A stretch of 64,000 nt of DNA from Linderina pennispora (lineage: Eukaryota; Kickxellomycota; Kickxellomycetes; Kickxellales; Kickxellaceae). The notes under the pieces were generated by a model. That model ran no database searches and was not told the DNA's origin. It worked only from the letters and a program-made list of their open reading frames with translations. The position numbers were made by a program, and so were the translations under genes. Each line of letters begins with the position of its first letter. Positions within the stretch are counted from its first letter, which is position 1. The stretch spans positions 1-64,000 of the forward strand of contig NW_024468272.1 in assembly GCF_002104995.1 (NCBI RefSeq), given 5' to 3'. Shown piece after piece: positions 23,385 through 33,353 of this stretch.

Positions 23385-24620
23385 CTACACCGGCCGCTGC
23401 TTCTTGCGACTCAAAAACTCCTTCGCCAGCCGCCTTCGCTTTGCCATCTTGCTCTCATTGTCGTCCATAACAGGCTCTGCGGGGACGCACACTATATCCT
23501 CGACCTGCACGCCCCTGGCAAAGCAGTCGCGCCGGAACACATAGTACGCGTTGCACTTGTCGAACGGCGACAGAAACGAGTACATGGCCATCGACGTTGC
23601 CTTCTCCACTCGCAGCTTGGTCTCGAGCTTTGGTGGATCGGCAGACTGGGAAACCAGCTTTGCTACCTTGTCGATAACCGCCCTGGCATCGCGGTCAGGC
23701 ACCATGATGTCATCGAGAACCTGGATTGGCACTGCTGCTTCGCTGTTTGCGTGCTTGTCGTCACCATCCGGGCTGGGCTCCTCTGATCCAGACTCTGGGT
23801 CGTGTTTAGAGTCGTCTGCAGATTGTGAGCCCGAATCAGACTCGTCATTGTACCCGTACAGGCCGGCCTGCATGAGCCATCTGATATGCTTGTAGAACGG
23901 GTAAAGCGAGTCGTCCCTATTCAGAAAGTAGAAGTCGCTGTTGTTGCCCTGCTTGCCCTGGATCGTGAGCTCCATTTGGTTGGAACGGTCTGCAGGCTGG
24001 CTGGAGATGAACTGGGCTGTGCGCTCGATGATTTCAAAGTGGCGCTGCGATTTAGGCGCTGCCATTCCATCGGGCAGGGAAAATGAAGGGCAGAATGGCG
24101 GGTCGGCATTGGCTTCGTCGGGGTGGGCGAGCTGCAAGGCAGACACAGAGGGAGCAACGGGCTTCCCCTCCACGTCATACTGAAGTGCTGTACCACTTGG
24201 TTCGCTGGCGTCTTCAGAATCAGGCTCGCCGATTTGGCGAATGTATGCCTGTCTTTCTGGACTGTCCATGTAAAATATGCGCCGCTCGTTCTCCTCCGTC
24301 TCCAGCGATTTAAACCGGCGTGCATCCATTTCAGGATCAGCGACAACAGTGCCAGTGTCCTCGCTTCGGTGAATAGAGTTCATGTCAATAAGATATCTGA
24401 TGTCATAACGGTCTACCAGCGTATTGGTCTCAGCTAGCTGAATCAAGTCTGCTCTGTCCGACTGCTCTGCCTGTTCGAATATCCGTGCTCCGTAGCCAAA
24501 CACCATCGGCGCGCTGTCCGTCTCGTCATCAGTGCTGGCCAGAAAACCCTTGCCATAGCGCTCTCGTTTCTGTGCCAGCCACTCTTTTCGCTTTTGCTGT
24601 CTAATGCGGTGGGAGTCCAT
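23385..24620 (-). CDS. SFSWAP: SFSWAP-like splicing regulator (DRY-EERY and SURP domains)
   Basis: Intact 411-residue protein. The N-terminus has the DRY-EERY domain of suppressor-of-white-apricot proteins (about residues 40-155: GYGARIFEQAEQSDRADL, DRYDIRYLID, EENERRIFYMD). One SURP module is at about 195-250 (FEIIERTAQFISSQPADRSNQMEL, FYFLNRDDSLYPFYKHIRWL), which normally binds SF1. An acidic Ser-rich stretch (about 255-295) follows. The C-terminus has a second, divergent SURP-like portion and the basic MAKRRRLAKEFLSRKKQRPV end. The protein is expected to regulate alternative splicing in the nucleus; the target in an intron-poor genome is unknown. Confidence 0.88.
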   Translation of the reverse strand: MDSHRIRQQKRKEWLAQKRERYGKGFLASTDDETDSAPMVFGYGARIFEQAEQSDRADLIQLAETNTLVDRYDIRYLIDMNSIHRSEDTGTVVADPEMDARRFKSLETEENERRIFYMDSPERQAYIRQIGEPDSEDASEPSGTALQYDVEGKPVAPSVSALQLAHPDEANADPPFCPSFSLPDGMAAPKSQRHFEIIERTAQFISSQPADRSNQMELTIQGKQGNNSDFYFLNRDDSLYPFYKHIRWLMQAGLYGYNDESDSGSQSADDSKHDPESGSEEPSPDGDDKHANSEAAVPIQVLDDIMVPDRDARAVIDKVAKLVSQSADPPKLETKLRVEKATSMAMYSFLSPFDKCNAYYVFRRDCFARGVQVEDIVCVPAEPVMDDNESKMAKRRRLAKEFLSRKKQRPV

Positions 24621-25607
24621 TACGAAGTATTAAGGGTATGCATTGCGCACTGATGGCCAGCCCTGCCACCTCAGCTTCCCAACATGAATATCTCGATGTG
24701 TGATCTATGATAGTATGGTACTCAGGCGCATTAGCAGTAGCTTTGCTGTATTCGCTTGCGTTCAAATCTCTTCACACCGCAGTATGTCTCGTGATGGGTT
24801 TGTGAATTTGCTTGCAGACTGTCTCGGGCGTATCCATGCTTGTCAATGCCACCGAAAGGTGACACGGTGACCATAGCAATCTACATGAATGCATTTGTGA
24901 GGATGAGGGATGGATCATCCACCGGTGGTGCCACAAAAGTCCTGCAACAGCATGAGGTCCCGAGATCATGGTGGCCACATAATGAGTGCTTTTGCCACCT
25001 TGGCCGCACACGAGGCTCATCTGATCTTGTGGTATGTCTCTGGCGCCAATCCCTAATGTCGTGTGCATCGACCAGGCTGGCTGCCCATTAGATCCAACTA
25101 CTGTCCCTCAAACAGCAATTTCCCAAATGAACATGTGCAGATGCAGACCTAGTGATATAGATAAAAATTTGAGATTGCCTGTGTGTTGCAACCAAGCTCG
25201 CCTCTGCTGAAAATAGGGGCCAATTCGAAAGCGATCCCACGCCACGCCAAGCGGTCTGGGCTTCTTCTACATTCAAGGGTTGCCAGCTCAGTATTCAACC
25301 GAGAACAGCATTTCCTAGCTTGTACTCTTCAGTATGGATGTGCCATAGTACATATGCGGATGTTAATAGCAGGATCCAACGCATTCACTCCATAAAGAGT
25401 ATTATGTCTAAGGTTGGTGTAAAGGCGGATGTCACATTGTACCGAAGTAGTTGCTATGGTTGGCCTTGCAGCAGTCTATCGATGCCTCAAGCTAAAATTG
25501 CATATAAAAGCAAGGCAATCATGCTAAAAGACTCACATAAGACCTCATTGCAAGACGAAGCACCAATCTTCTTATTGACCTTGATACCCCAAGCTGATTC
25601 TCCAACC
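24621..25607. other. Intergenic with TATA box of the first glucoamylase gene
   Basis: About 990 bases. TATAAAAG at 25503-25510 lies about 100 bases before the ATG at 25608. Short ORFs (for example 24772-25068, minus) match nothing. Confidence 0.5.
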
Positions 25608-26495
25608 ATGAAGATATCCTTTTCGTTTACTTCGCTGCTGGCACTCTCTTCTCTGGCTACAGGCTCTCTTGCCAACACCTTCCGGTCTGCCAAGTGGGCT
25701 GCAATCCCTCCCGACTACAACACTGACACTGCCTCCATGTACGAATCCCAGGCTGCGCCTATCACTGGCAATATGACCAGTTTCTGGAACAACGACAAGA
25801 ACCTGATCTTGCCAGCCATCAACAGCAACGGGGGTGTCGGCAAACCGGCAAATATTGATTCACAAGTGTTCCTGGCTGCGCTACATGCTTCCTTGGGTGA
25901 TGGATTCTACACTGTCGACTCTGACCAGATGCTAGCTTCAGTTGTCGCCAAGACTAACGCGTTCAAGCCGCTGTACCCGATCAACGCTGATACGGAGGCG
26001 ACAGTCAACTCTGCCACAATGCCAATTGCTGTTGCGCTTGGCCGCTACCCCGAGGACACGTACAATGGCTACAACTCTGGATAACAAGGAAACCCGTGGT
26101 CGCTGATCACCTCGGGTGTGGTGGACTGTCACTACCGCCTGATTGAGACCTGGTCCACAGCCGACAAGGTTACCGTCACCAAGGCGACAGGGACATTCTT
26201 CAATCAGATGAAGGAATTGTATGGAATCGGGTTTACCAATGTGTACGAGGTTGGTGCCACGTATACCAGTGACTCTGACACATTTGGTGAGTTCCTGGCC
26301 AACACCATGCTGTCAGGCGACCGTTATATGGCACGTGTTGCCCACCATACGGATGCATCGGGATCGATGACCGAGCAATGGCTGCGCGGCGAGGGGACCC
26401 CAACTGGCGCTCCAAATCTGACCTGGCCGTTCGAGGTACACACTTCCGCAGCACGTCACCGTGCAGCTGCATCGCGGATTGTGTATGGCAACTAA
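25608..26495 (+). pseudogene. Truncated secreted GH15 glucoamylase, with an in-frame stop
   Basis: A signal peptide (MKISFSFTSLLALSSLATGSLA) is followed almost directly by the second half of a glucoamylase (NMTSFWNNDKN, LHASLGDGFYTVDSDQML, GRYPEDTYNGYNSG). The first half, which carries the catalytic acid, is missing compared with the neighbour at 27695: about 240 residues are gone by an internal deletion. GRYPEDTY holds the general-base Glu. An in-frame TAA (26082-26084) then interrupts where the paralogue has GQQGNPW; the next codons QGNPWSLITSG continue in the same frame to ANTMLSGDRYMARVAHHTD and the stop at 26493-26495. A CAA-to-TAA change is the simplest explanation. Enzyme function is unlikely. 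Confidence 0.85.
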
Positions 26496-27694
26496 GCCTG
26501 CTCATTAAGTAACCCGTGTTCCTAGCTCCATTGGCATATGTCAACATTGAATGCAATTCCAAATTGGCCACAGTATATCAACAGATCATTTCCTTATTTC
26601 CACTCCAGGTCCAATTCGCCGAATAGGAGGCAACTGCGGCATGGGGTATTCCCACACATGTCTCCCTATCTTCTGGCCAGTGGAGAGGCGTGTGCGATTT
26701 TGTAATTCGGGAACCAAAATGCAAGACCTACCTCTGCTATGCACGGATCTTTGTCGCAATGTTGGCACCAGTTTGTAGTGGTGGTCCCTGTTTTCAGCTT
26801 GGCTTTCATGTGTTTTGCCACAAAAAGGGAGGCGCAAAAGCCAAGTGGGCTAGCTGGATTGGACTAGTGCAATTTCCGACATATAAGCTGCTAGCGCGAT
26901 CAACATGGCGTATGCACCAGGGAGGGCGATCATTCACCGCCTACGGTCACGAGCGCTGTGGCTCTGGCCCACGAAAATGCATAGTCTGGAGAGGTCCATC
27001 CGCGCTGCTTGCTGCTGTCCTACTAGACTGAATGCTCCACATGAAACATGCGGCACAATACCAGCCATCCTGCAAATCCTCGGGTGCGAGTTGAAAGTGA
27101 GCCAGTGCGCTCATCGAATTCCAAGGGCAAATTAGTAGCTGGGAAGATCCAGCACGGCCGACATACAAGCGACATTTCCAATTTGTCTCTTGCACCACCC
27201 GTCGTCGTTCGCTGGTTGCTCACCGCCGGCCAATTTTGCATTGTGATGCGAGGTGGGGGATCCAACTTGATTGTAGCCAGAGTATGTGGTCGTACGAGGA
27301 AGCTTAGTGGCTGGTATTGTCTGATTTGCTCGCCGGTGCCCACCCATTACACATTCACTACCCTAACTATTTGGCCTCGTATTAGGTGCATCTATTGCGT
27401 ATCTCTCTTTCTGTCCCAGCTGTCTGCACTGCGCAGGTGATCTTCAAACGCATGCATTGAAGGTTCTAGAGATAAAGTGGCCAGTATAGCTGCAAGTGCA
27501 TGTACGGACAAGGGGGGGGGTGGAGGATAGGAAAAGAAGCGATTCTGTGGCCCACACCGACAACTCTACGCTTATCGGCATATAAAAACAGGGGCCACCT
27601 CCTGAATCGCAATTGCCGAAACCACATCGACTACGCAATATCCTTCCTCTCAACCAAACTATTAATTCACAAGTTCGAAGCAGCCACCACACAA
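26496..27694. other. Intergenic with TATA box of the second glucoamylase gene
   Basis: About 1.2 kb. TATAAAAA at 27581-27588 lies 107 bases upstream of the ATG at 27695, at the same spacing as in the first copy. A run of ten or so G lies near 27511. No gene is supported. Confidence 0.5.
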
Positions 27695-29198
27695 ATGAAG
27701 TCGTCAATCTCCATCACCTCCATCCTTGCCATTGCGGCCTTCGTCGCTGGCACACCCGTCGACCACGGATCTCTCGCCAAACGCGCCGCAGCCCCGCCCT
27801 TCAACACAGCTCTGACAAACTGGGTCAACACCGAGACCACCTATGCCAAGAACGGCGTTCTGGCCAACATCTCACCATCTGGTGCTTCCGCAGGTTCTGT
27901 CCAGGCTGCCCCCTCAACCTCCAACCCGGACTACCGGTACCACTGGGTGCGCGATGCCGGAATCACCCTGCACGAGGTTTCTGGATGGCTGAATGCCACA
28001 TCCGACTCGTCCGCAGCCGCTGTCTACAACAAAAAGCTGGCAGACTATGCGACATTCAGTCGCACAATCCAGACAGTCTCCAGTCCGTCCGGCCTGGGAA
28101 CTGCCAAATTCTACATGGACGGTACCGCCTACACGGGGCCCTGGTGCAACCCGCAGCGCGATGGTGCCGCAATGCGTGCTGTGTCGCTGATCAGCTACGC
28201 ACGGTACTTGAAGTCGCAGGGCAAGGACGTGACGCAGTACTACGACGGCAAGAGCCCGACCAACTCGGTCATCAAGGCTGATCTCGAGTACGTCGCCAAT
28301 AACTGGAACGCGGATTCCCAGGGCTGCGACATCTGGGAGGAGGTCCGTGGCAACCACTTCTACACGCGCATGATCCAGCGCCGTGCCATGATCGAGGGCG
28401 CGCAGTTCGCCAACCAGATGGGCGACCCCGACGCCTGCAGCATGGTATAATACTCAGGCAACGGCTATCACCAATGGCATGGATGCGTTCTGGAGCGGCA
28501 GCATCATTCTCCCGACCATCAACTACAACGGCGGTGTGAGCAAGCCATCGAAACATCGACGCACAGGTGTTCCTGGCCGTCCTGCATGCCTCTCTTGAAG
28601 ATGGATTCTACACTGTCGATTCGGATCGTGTGCTGGCCACGATTGTCCAGCACATTGCCAAGTTCAACTCAATGTATGCAATCAACACGGCCACAACGAC
28701 GACCATTGCGTCAACCAGCGTGCCGGTGGGTCCGGCGCTCGGCCGCTACCCCGAAGATACATACAACGGGTATGAGTCGGGACAGCAGGGCAACCCGTGG
28801 ACGCTGATCACCTCGGGCATGGCCGAGTGCCATTACAGGCTGATCTCAACATGGAGCAAGAGACGGCAAGATCGTGGTTACCCAGGCAGTAGCAAACTTC
28901 CTGAACCAGCTCACCTCTGCTGTACGGAATCACGTTCAGCAACTCGTACAGTGTTGGGAGCACATACGGCAGCGGGTCGGCAACATTTAATGAGATATTG
29001 GCCAACACCATGCTGGGTGGCGACCGCTACATGGCTCGCGTCGCCCGCCACACTGACGCGAACGGCAAGATGTGGGAGGAGTGGAACCTGAGCACCGGCT
29101 TCGGCCAGGGCGCCCCTGACCTGACTTGGTCGTACGGAGCCCATGTCTCTGCTGCCACAAGCCGTGCTGCTGCCTCCAAGATCGTGTACGGCGCTTAG
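27695..29198 (+). CDS. Secreted GH15 glucoamylase, full length but frame-broken
   Basis: Exo-acting glucan 1,4-alpha-glucosidase releasing glucose from starch or glycogen. It has a signal peptide (MKSSISITSILAIAAFVAG) and a Lys-Arg Kex2-type site at about residue 30. Catalytic-domain motifs are NPDYRYHWVRDAGIT, GPWCNPQRDGAAMRA and CDIWEEVRGNHFYT with the general-acid Glu. These are followed by GRYPEDTYNG with the general-base Glu and NTMLGGDRYMARVARHTD. No starch-binding domain is visible. The first frame ends at 28450 (CSMV then TAA). One extra base there, another at about 28550 (SK-PS to NIDAQVF), one at about 28862 and one at about 28918 explain all breaks. The C-terminal piece 28998-29198 ends ASKIVYGA. 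It is a tandem paralogue of the copy at 25608. Confidence 0.88.
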
Positions 29199-29263
29199 AC
29201 AGGAAATATGATAGTATGTTATGTTGCAATATATGAACAGTACCAAGGAATGCATGCAGTGGA

Positions 29264-30343
29264 CTACTTTTCTAGCTCGCGGGTGATCTGGCTCAGACTG
29301 TTGTTGATAAACTCTCGGCTTTCCGGTGCAAAACAGATGGTACGGGAGCGGCGACGAAATGCGGTTGTTTCCGGTACCCATCCCGTCCCTGGGCTGCGAC
29401 ATGTATGTCTGCTCTGTCAGAGCCGGCTGCTCAGCAGCATAGGCAGCTGCTGGCGGAATAGAAATAGTGGTCCGTGGGCTGCTGTTGTCCGAGATCCGGC
29501 TGGCAAGCCCAGAGGGTGACTTGTAATGGCGAGAGTCTCCGGCCACAACATACTCGCTGTCACTCGGGTCCATCATGTCTCTGGCAAACCGCGAGCTATT
29601 GACAATCTCATCCAAGTACGCGTCGCCAGTAGTCGACAGGCGCCGGGCCCTTGTCGACATGCCATAGATCCGTGAGCCCCGCTTCTCCTTTTGCTGCGTG
29701 TAGTTTCCGCTGGCCGCCTGGTCGAGAGTTGAGAATTCGTCCGAATCCTTAGCAAACGACACCGAGCGCTCCTGGAAATACGTTGTCTGGCTGGCCGACC
29801 CATTTGACGACCTATTGAGCCCAGGCATGGCAGTTCCCAGCAACGGCGCGTCGTACTGCTCGTTGGTCATTCCACGACGGGTCCGGTGCGTGCGCTTACT
29901 GCTGCTTTCGTACATTTGCTTTCGCGCCCTCGCTAGCACCAGTGCTGACCAGTTGTAGAGCAGCCCGTGCTGCAGCGGGATGATGGACACCCAGGCCAGC
30001 ACCAGGTACGCGACCCCAAGGGTCACTGTGTACACGCAGGCGATGATGTTGTACAGGCTGTTTGTGTACACGAATGCAGCCAAAGTACGTGTACAGCAGG
30101 CCGCGGCCGCCGTAGGTGAACAGGAAGCGCATTTGCGAGTTGAGAAAGCGCGGGGCCCGGACCTCCGACGCCAAGAGGAGCGAGGCTGAGCAGGCCCGTG
30201 TACGCCTGGTAGATTATCAGGTTAGTGGGCGATGTGTGGTCGATGACGTTCATGACGCTGACGCTGGCGATAGCTGCGCATGCCAGCATGTTCAGCATGT
30301 TGAAGAGCAACAGCAGGAGGTAGATATTGAGGTACGTTCGCAT
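29264..30343 (-). CDS. Four-helix membrane protein resembling COPI-associated/TVP15 family, frame-broken
   Basis: It starts at ATG 30343 (MRTYLNIYLLLLLFNMLNML). Four hydrophobic helices are seen across frames: LLLLLFNMLNMLACAAIASV, LIIYQAYTGLLSLA, the FLFTYGGRGLLYTYFGCI segment, and YNIIACVYTVTLGVAYLVLAWVSI. GGRGLLYTYFG resembles the COPI-associated protein family found in Golgi membranes; this is a moderate match only. The cytoplasmic C-terminal 230 residues are Ser/Arg-rich. Breaks at about 30174, 30078 and 29340 each need one base. The last frame reads APESREFINNSLSQITRELEK and stops at 29264-29266, which keeps the gene clear of the glucoamylase stop at 29198. It is divergent from ARP8. 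Confidence 0.65.
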
Positions 30344-30614
30344 TGCCGGCAATAATAAATATATGGGGGGGGGGGAAAGCAGAGATGAAACAGGAAGCTG
30401 ACCGAGTGTCTCGCTTTCATTTCCGGCTGGTCTGTGGAACCCGTAGAAGCGAGTGACAAAGCCCGTTACTATTTGCAACAGCTTGGACAAAAGTGGTGGC
30501 TTTTTTTTTCACATTGGGACCGGTAGTTGAAAAATCAAGCGTTAGGCATGGTTTCCTTTTTTGCTGTCTTTTTTGTTTTACTAATTCGCTACTCTTTCTT
30601 TTTTCCTTTCAATC

Positions 30615-33299
30615 ATGTCTGGGCTCAACGGAAAGCACAAAAAATACTCGTGGCTGCCCGAGACCAACCCGTCGGCGCTCTCCGGCGACGCCAGCCCAGC
30701 GCAGTCGACGTCCAGCCGGCAGGAAAAGCCCGCTAAGGGCAAATCGACACGGGCCCGGTCCAAGGGCAATTCAGGCAATTCAGGCAAATCCAAACCCAGA
30801 GGCAAGGGCATCGACATGAGCGAGCCAGCCAGCAGCCTTGGCATAACAATGGTGTCCAGCGAGCCAGCAGCAGAAGACGATGCGTCGGGGCAGCTGGCAG
30901 CAATCACACCGCCAGTGTCGAAGCTCGGGCGGAAGCGGCCGCGCAAGGACAGCGTCGACGAGCTAGTGCGCTCGCGGTTCATGTCGAGCCATGCGCCACA
31001 GACCAGCAGCATGCCGCCAGCAAAGCCTAGCCGCACCAGCACGCCGCGGGGACGGAAAAAGGCTGTGGATCCAGGCACGCCTAGCATCACTGCCAGTGTC
31101 AGGGACGCATTGGCAAGCGAGCGCACAGTGAGCATCCGCGGCTCGCCGTCACAGCAGGGCACGGTGGCCATGAGCAATAACGCGTCGTCGGTGGGCCACG
31201 GCAAGCACAGATATCCGAGCTATTATCAGGGCATGCAGATATCGGGAAGCAGCACGCCTGGGAACGCGCACATGGCGATAGGCGACCTGGAGGGAAAGTA
31301 CTCGTTCCCGGCGTTCCCGATGCTGAATCCGCGCAATGTATCGTCGACGTTCAGGCGCACAGACCGGGGTGTCGGCCCCGTGTTCCAGGACCGCGGGCTG
31401 GAGGTTACGACAGGAGAGAACGTCATCGTTATACACCCAGGGTCGAGGTGGCTCAGAGTCGGGCGGGCAAGCGACGCAGTGCCACGGGAACTGCCACATA
31501 TAATTGCACGCAGGGCCCGTGCAACCAGTCCTGCACTGGCCAAGCCGACCGCAGGGAAAGACACAGCCAACTCGGAACAAGCCGAGGCAGTAAGTGGCGA
31601 TGTCGAGGCTGAAGATAAGGAGGAGCCAGAAACGAAGGAACCCCCTGTTGCTGAGGAGTCAATTGTCGACGAGACTCTAACAATGCTGCGCAGTGTGCTC
31701 AAGGAGCACCAGCGCCAGTCGAAGCGCAAGGCACCGCCCAACGCATACTCGCAGGTGATGTCGTTCAACAAGCAGGCCACGCCCACAGTAATCCAGGACC
31801 ACAACGACCCATTCAAAATCGAGTGGGTCCACGACGACGAAATTTCGGGAGACTATGTTGTCGGCGAGGCAGCGCTGCGGATTGCTGACACCAGCAAGTT
31901 CCTTGTGCGGCACCCAATGCGCAACGGCTGCTTCAACGTCGAGGACTACGCGACAATCGAAGAGGTGCTGGGCGACATTGAGACCATCTGGTGCCACGTT
32001 CTGGATACCGAGCTGGGGCTTAAGCGCCGCGACCTGTCCAACTACGGTGCAGTGCTGGTGATCCCTGACCTGTTCAGCCGCATCGAGGTGGCAGCCCTGT
32101 CGGACATGCTGCTGCGGAACATGGGCTTCCGGTCGCTTATCCTGCAGCAGAGCTCGACCCTGGTGACGTTCGGTGCCGGCTTCTCCTCTGCCTGCGTGGT
32201 GGATATTGGCGCGCAAAAGACCAGCATTGCATGCGTCGAAGACGGATACTGTCACCAGGAATCGCGCGTAAGCATCATGCACGGCGCTGACGACATCACC
32301 CGCTTCCTGTTTGATCTGTTCCAGCGCAGCTCATTCCCGTACCACGAAGCCAACCTCAACCGGCTCTACGACTGGACAATCCTGGCTGATCTGCGCGAGA
32401 AGCACAGCACGCTGAACCTCTCGGACGTCAACATCCGCATGACTGACTTTTTTGTGCGCGTGCCCGACAGGCCCACGCAAAAGTACAGCTTCAAGACCTA
32501 CGATGAGATGTACCTGGCGCCGCTCTGCGTGTTCTATCCGTACATCTCAGACGCATACTACAAGATACCCGCATACGCCCGCTCGTTCCTCGGCGGTATC
32601 GGGCCCGCCGCCCAGATCGAGACAGGCTGGGGTCCGCCAATGTGCAGCCATATGACGCCCACGCAGTTTGGCATTCTGCCATCACGGCCAATTGAGATTG
32701 AGGCGCCGGTGACAGCCGATCAGTTTGCTGAGGCGGCCACCGCCCCGGCCACGGTGCCGGCCACCGAGCCCAGCACTCCCGAGCCCAGCGCTGCCCCGCC
32801 TGCCGGCTCCTCGGCCACGCCGGTGGTTGACAAGTCTCTGGTCAGCCATTTCAAGGACATGGCTGCCAGCGAGATAAAGACGCTGCCGCCAACGCCAGTC
32901 GTGCCCACAGTCACGTACGTGCCGGACCCCGACTCCCAGTACGCGCGCATGCCCCTGGACGCGGCCATCACACACAGCATCACCCATGTCGGATCTGTCG
33001 ACCGGGCGCGCAAGCTGTACAACTCGATTGTGCTGGTGGGGGGAGGCGCCGCATTCACGCCGGGCTTTGGCGAAGTGCTGGCAAGCCGGCTCATGTACGT
33101 GCGGCCCGATTTCATGCAGTCCGTGGAGCGCGTCGATATCGTGTCGGCGCCGCGCGACCTCGACCCCAGAGTGCTGGCGTGGAAGGGGGCTGCTGTCCTT
33201 AGCCGCCTGGAGTGCGCAAGGGAGATGTGGGTCGATCGGACCGAGTGGATGGACTTTGGCACCAAGCTGCTGCGCGAACGGATGCTGTTCCCATGGTGA
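30615..33299 (+). CDS. ARP8: Actin-related protein 8 (INO80 complex)
   Basis: Nuclear Arp that binds histones and links nuclear actin/Arp4 to the INO80 chromatin remodeller. The intact 894-residue ORF has a disordered basic N-terminus (about 1-255). The actin fold then begins at GENVIVIHPGSRWLRVGRAS, followed by LRSVLKEHQRQSKRKAPPNAY and the central TLVTFGAGFSSACVVDIGAQKTSIACVEDG phosphate-loop region. A low-complexity Pro/Ala/Thr insert is at about 700-750, followed by the C-terminal VLVGGGAAFTPGFGEVLASR. The long N-terminus and insert are typical of Arp8. The start is ATG 30615 after a T-rich leader. The stop is 55 bases from the convergent PPR gene. Confidence 0.96.
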   Translation: MSGLNGKHKKYSWLPETNPSALSGDASPAQSTSSRQEKPAKGKSTRARSKGNSGNSGKSKPRGKGIDMSEPASSLGITMVSSEPAAEDDASGQLAAITPPVSKLGRKRPRKDSVDELVRSRFMSSHAPQTSSMPPAKPSRTSTPRGRKKAVDPGTPSITASVRDALASERTVSIRGSPSQQGTVAMSNNASSVGHGKHRYPSYYQGMQISGSSTPGNAHMAIGDLEGKYSFPAFPMLNPRNVSSTFRRTDRGVGPVFQDRGLEVTTGENVIVIHPGSRWLRVGRASDAVPRELPHIIARRARATSPALAKPTAGKDTANSEQAEAVSGDVEAEDKEEPETKEPPVAEESIVDETLTMLRSVLKEHQRQSKRKAPPNAYSQVMSFNKQATPTVIQDHNDPFKIEWVHDDEISGDYVVGEAALRIADTSKFLVRHPMRNGCFNVEDYATIEEVLGDIETIWCHVLDTELGLKRRDLSNYGAVLVIPDLFSRIEVAALSDMLLRNMGFRSLILQQSSTLVTFGAGFSSACVVDIGAQKTSIACVEDGYCHQESRVSIMHGADDITRFLFDLFQRSSFPYHEANLNRLYDWTILADLREKHSTLNLSDVNIRMTDFFVRVPDRPTQKYSFKTYDEMYLAPLCVFYPYISDAYYKIPAYARSFLGGIGPAAQIETGWGPPMCSHMTPTQFGILPSRPIEIEAPVTADQFAEAATAPATVPATEPSTPEPSAAPPAGSSATPVVDKSLVSHFKDMAASEIKTLPPTPVVPTVTYVPDPDSQYARMPLDAAITHSITHVGSVDRARKLYNSIVLVGGGAAFTPGFGEVLASRLMYVRPDFMQSVERVDIVSAPRDLDPRVLAWKGAAVLSRLECAREMWVDRTEWMDFGTKLLRERMLFPW

Positions 33300-33353
33300 T
33301 TATGTATGTCTTTTTTGCATGTTTCTTTTTCTTTCCTTTAAACAATGTTATAT

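Noticed and set aside
24772-25068. 98-codon minus-strand ORF upstream of the glucoamylase
   Set aside because: Composition and position look like noncoding promoter DNA; nothing recognised.
30365-30374. Runs of about ten G (also near 16030 and 27512)
   Set aside because: Isolated homopolymers without a repeated context; one lies inside the Fanzor coding frame as Pro codons.
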